From Treponema sp. (GTDB lineage Bacteria; Spirochaetota; Spirochaetia; Treponematales; Breznakiellaceae), in assembly GCA_031275535.1 (NCBI GenBank), contig JAISOR010000141.1, forward strand, positions 1 through 6,167: a DNA stretch of 6,167 nt, read 5' to 3'. This document shows, one piece after another, positions 5,280 to 6,167 of the stretch. The notes under the pieces were generated by a model that was given only the letters and a program-made list of their open reading frames with translations, searched no databases and was not told the DNA's origin. The translations under genes and the position numbers were made by a program. Each line of letters opens with the position of its first letter. Positions within the stretch are counted from its first letter, which is position 1.

Positions 5280-6167
5280 TTAGTTATATTCCCCAAGCCA
5301 TGCCGCCTGGGTATTCCGGATGGTCTCATCCACCGTCTGCTTTTTCTCAAGGAAGCCATGAATTTCCTGGCCGTAGATCGTCACCAGATTCATGACATTC
5401 GGCGCTCCGATCAGCTCATTCAGGAGATCCGTTTCCTGGTAAATTTCAAAGGCCCTGGCGAAATGGGGGTCCGCGGCGCCAAAATCCGGCTTTGCGTTTT
5501 TGTTCCCCGGGAAGGCGTTGGCATTGGCGGCAATATAGGCATTTACCTCCGGGGACATAAGGTATTTAACCAGCTTCCACGCGGCGTCCCTGTTTTTGGC
5601 GTTCTTCGAGATTCCCACACCCCAGGCGGCGTAGGTGCTGCCGGGTTTACCGGTATAGTTGTCCGCCACCGGCATGGGGGCAAGGTCGTAGGACAGATTC
5701 GGATTCCGGTCCTTGAGGGGGTAAATATGGGCAATAGACCCTATCATCATGGCGGCGTTGCCATTGGCGAATTCTTCCATTTCTTCGGGCTCGTTTTTGG
5801 TGAGGGAGCCGGGGGTGATAATTCCCTCCTGGTAAAGGGTGTTTAACAGATTAAGCACCCCCCGCATATCGCCGGTATCCAGGTTGGGCCGTCCGTTTGG
5901 GAAGACCTGTTTTTGGTTGGCCCACATCCAGGAGAGGACCACGTTCTGCACGCCGAAGGCAGGAGACAAGGTCATGGGGAAGGTCCAGCCGTATTGGTTT
6001 TTGGCGGGATCGGTTAGTTTGCGGCAGGCTTCGATAAATTCCGTATGGGTTGCCGGGGCTTTGCCGATACCCGCGGCCTTGAAAAGTTCCGTGTTGTAGT
6101 ACAGGGGATAGATAAAGGTGGCCACCGGGAATATCCAGGTTTTATTGTCCACCTTGGGAACGCTGGC
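5280..6167 (-). CDS. extracellular solute-binding protein, family 1 (sugar ABC transporter), N-terminus outside window
   Basis: The last 295 residues are visible. The frame is open to the right edge, so the signal peptide, probable lipobox and first lobe are missing. The GTG at 6152 is an internal Val codon (V-D-N-K-T-W), not a start. Residues 12-30 (I-F-P-V-A-T-F-I-Y-P-L-Y-Y-N-T-E-L-F-K) are the classic hinge-region pattern of sugar-binding proteins: a peptide that opens the closed form, then Y-Y-N...L-F. F-A-N-G-N-A-A-M-M-I-G (133-143) and A-A-W-G-V-G-I-S-K-N-A...A-W-K-L-V-K-Y-L-M-S-P-E (180-207) are further family-1 hallmarks. Trp, Tyr and Phe are frequent around 60-90, as expected for stacking on sugar rings. 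The protein would act outside the cytoplasmic membrane, delivering the ligand to the two permeases encoded next. The specific sugar cannot be named. Confidence 0.93.
   Translation of the reverse strand, partial: ASVPKVDNKTWIFPVATFIYPLYYNTELFKAAGIGKAPATHTEFIEACRKLTDPAKNQYGWTFPMTLSPAFGVQNVVLSWMWANQKQVFPNGRPNLDTGDMRGVLNLLNTLYQEGIITPGSLTKNEPEEMEEFANGNAAMMIGSIAHIYPLKDRNPNLSYDLAPMPVADNYTGKPGSTYAAWGVGISKNAKNRDAAWKLVKYLMSPEVNAYIAANANAFPGNKNAKPDFGAADPHFARAFEIYQETDLLNELIGAPNVMNLVTIYGQEIHGFLEKKQTVDETIRNTQAAWLGEYN

Noticed and set aside
5139..5846. Plus-strand open frame of 235 codons across the transporter genes
   Set aside because: It is antisense to the binding protein, whose family motifs are clear. 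The composition is unlike a folded protein and there is no ribosome site.
5280..6152. GTG at 6152 as start of a complete binding protein
   Set aside because: The frame stays open to the edge, and a protein starting there would lack a signal peptide and the first lobe. The Val belongs to the V-D-x-K-x-x-x-F-P pattern.

Overview
The window looks like ordinary chromosomal carbohydrate-utilisation DNA from a spirochaete, most likely a Treponema-like lineage. The assignment rests on a DUF4954-type protein (as I recall, mainly Spirochaetes and Bacteroidota), a fairly GC-rich third codon position, and a sugar ABC transporter facing a small kinase/aldolase/RpiR operon. It is an inference from gene content, not a proof. 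I see no mobile element, CRISPR array, tRNA or rRNA.

Layout. Positions 1-482 (minus strand) hold the first 160 codons of a DUF4954 family protein that runs off the left edge. Positions 483-759 are a divergent control region. Toward the left it has a TATAAT-type promoter whose spacer is filled by a palindrome. Toward the right it has a TTGACA-N17-TATTGT promoter with two related operator-like elements. Positions 760-3399 (plus) form a tight three-gene operon: a PfkB-family sugar kinase, a class II ketose-phosphate aldolase, and a MurR/RpiR-type regulator with an HTH and a SIS domain. Positions 3419-6167 (minus) hold the distal part of a CUT1-type sugar ABC transporter operon converging on it: the solute-binding protein (N-terminus outside the window), a MalF/UgpA-like permease and a MalG/UgpE-like permease. 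No ATPase gene is present in the window.

Likely joint function (inference). The binding protein and two permeases import a sugar or sugar derivative. The kinase phosphorylates it, or a ketose derived from it. The class II aldolase splits the phosphorylated ketose into DHAP plus an aldehyde. The RpiR regulator senses a sugar phosphate through its SIS domain and controls its own operon through the twin sites near the kinase promoter. The substrate cannot be read from the sequence. The kinase resembles the ketohexokinase/sulfofructose-kinase branch of PfkB, but the positions I recall as sulfonate-binding in E. coli YihV are not conserved, so sulfofructose is not favoured. No isomerase is visible, so either the imported sugar is already a ketose or an isomerase lies elsewhere.

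I did not find a plainly new biological system. The points most worth checking are the twin operator, the unassigned pathway substrate and the divergent control region.
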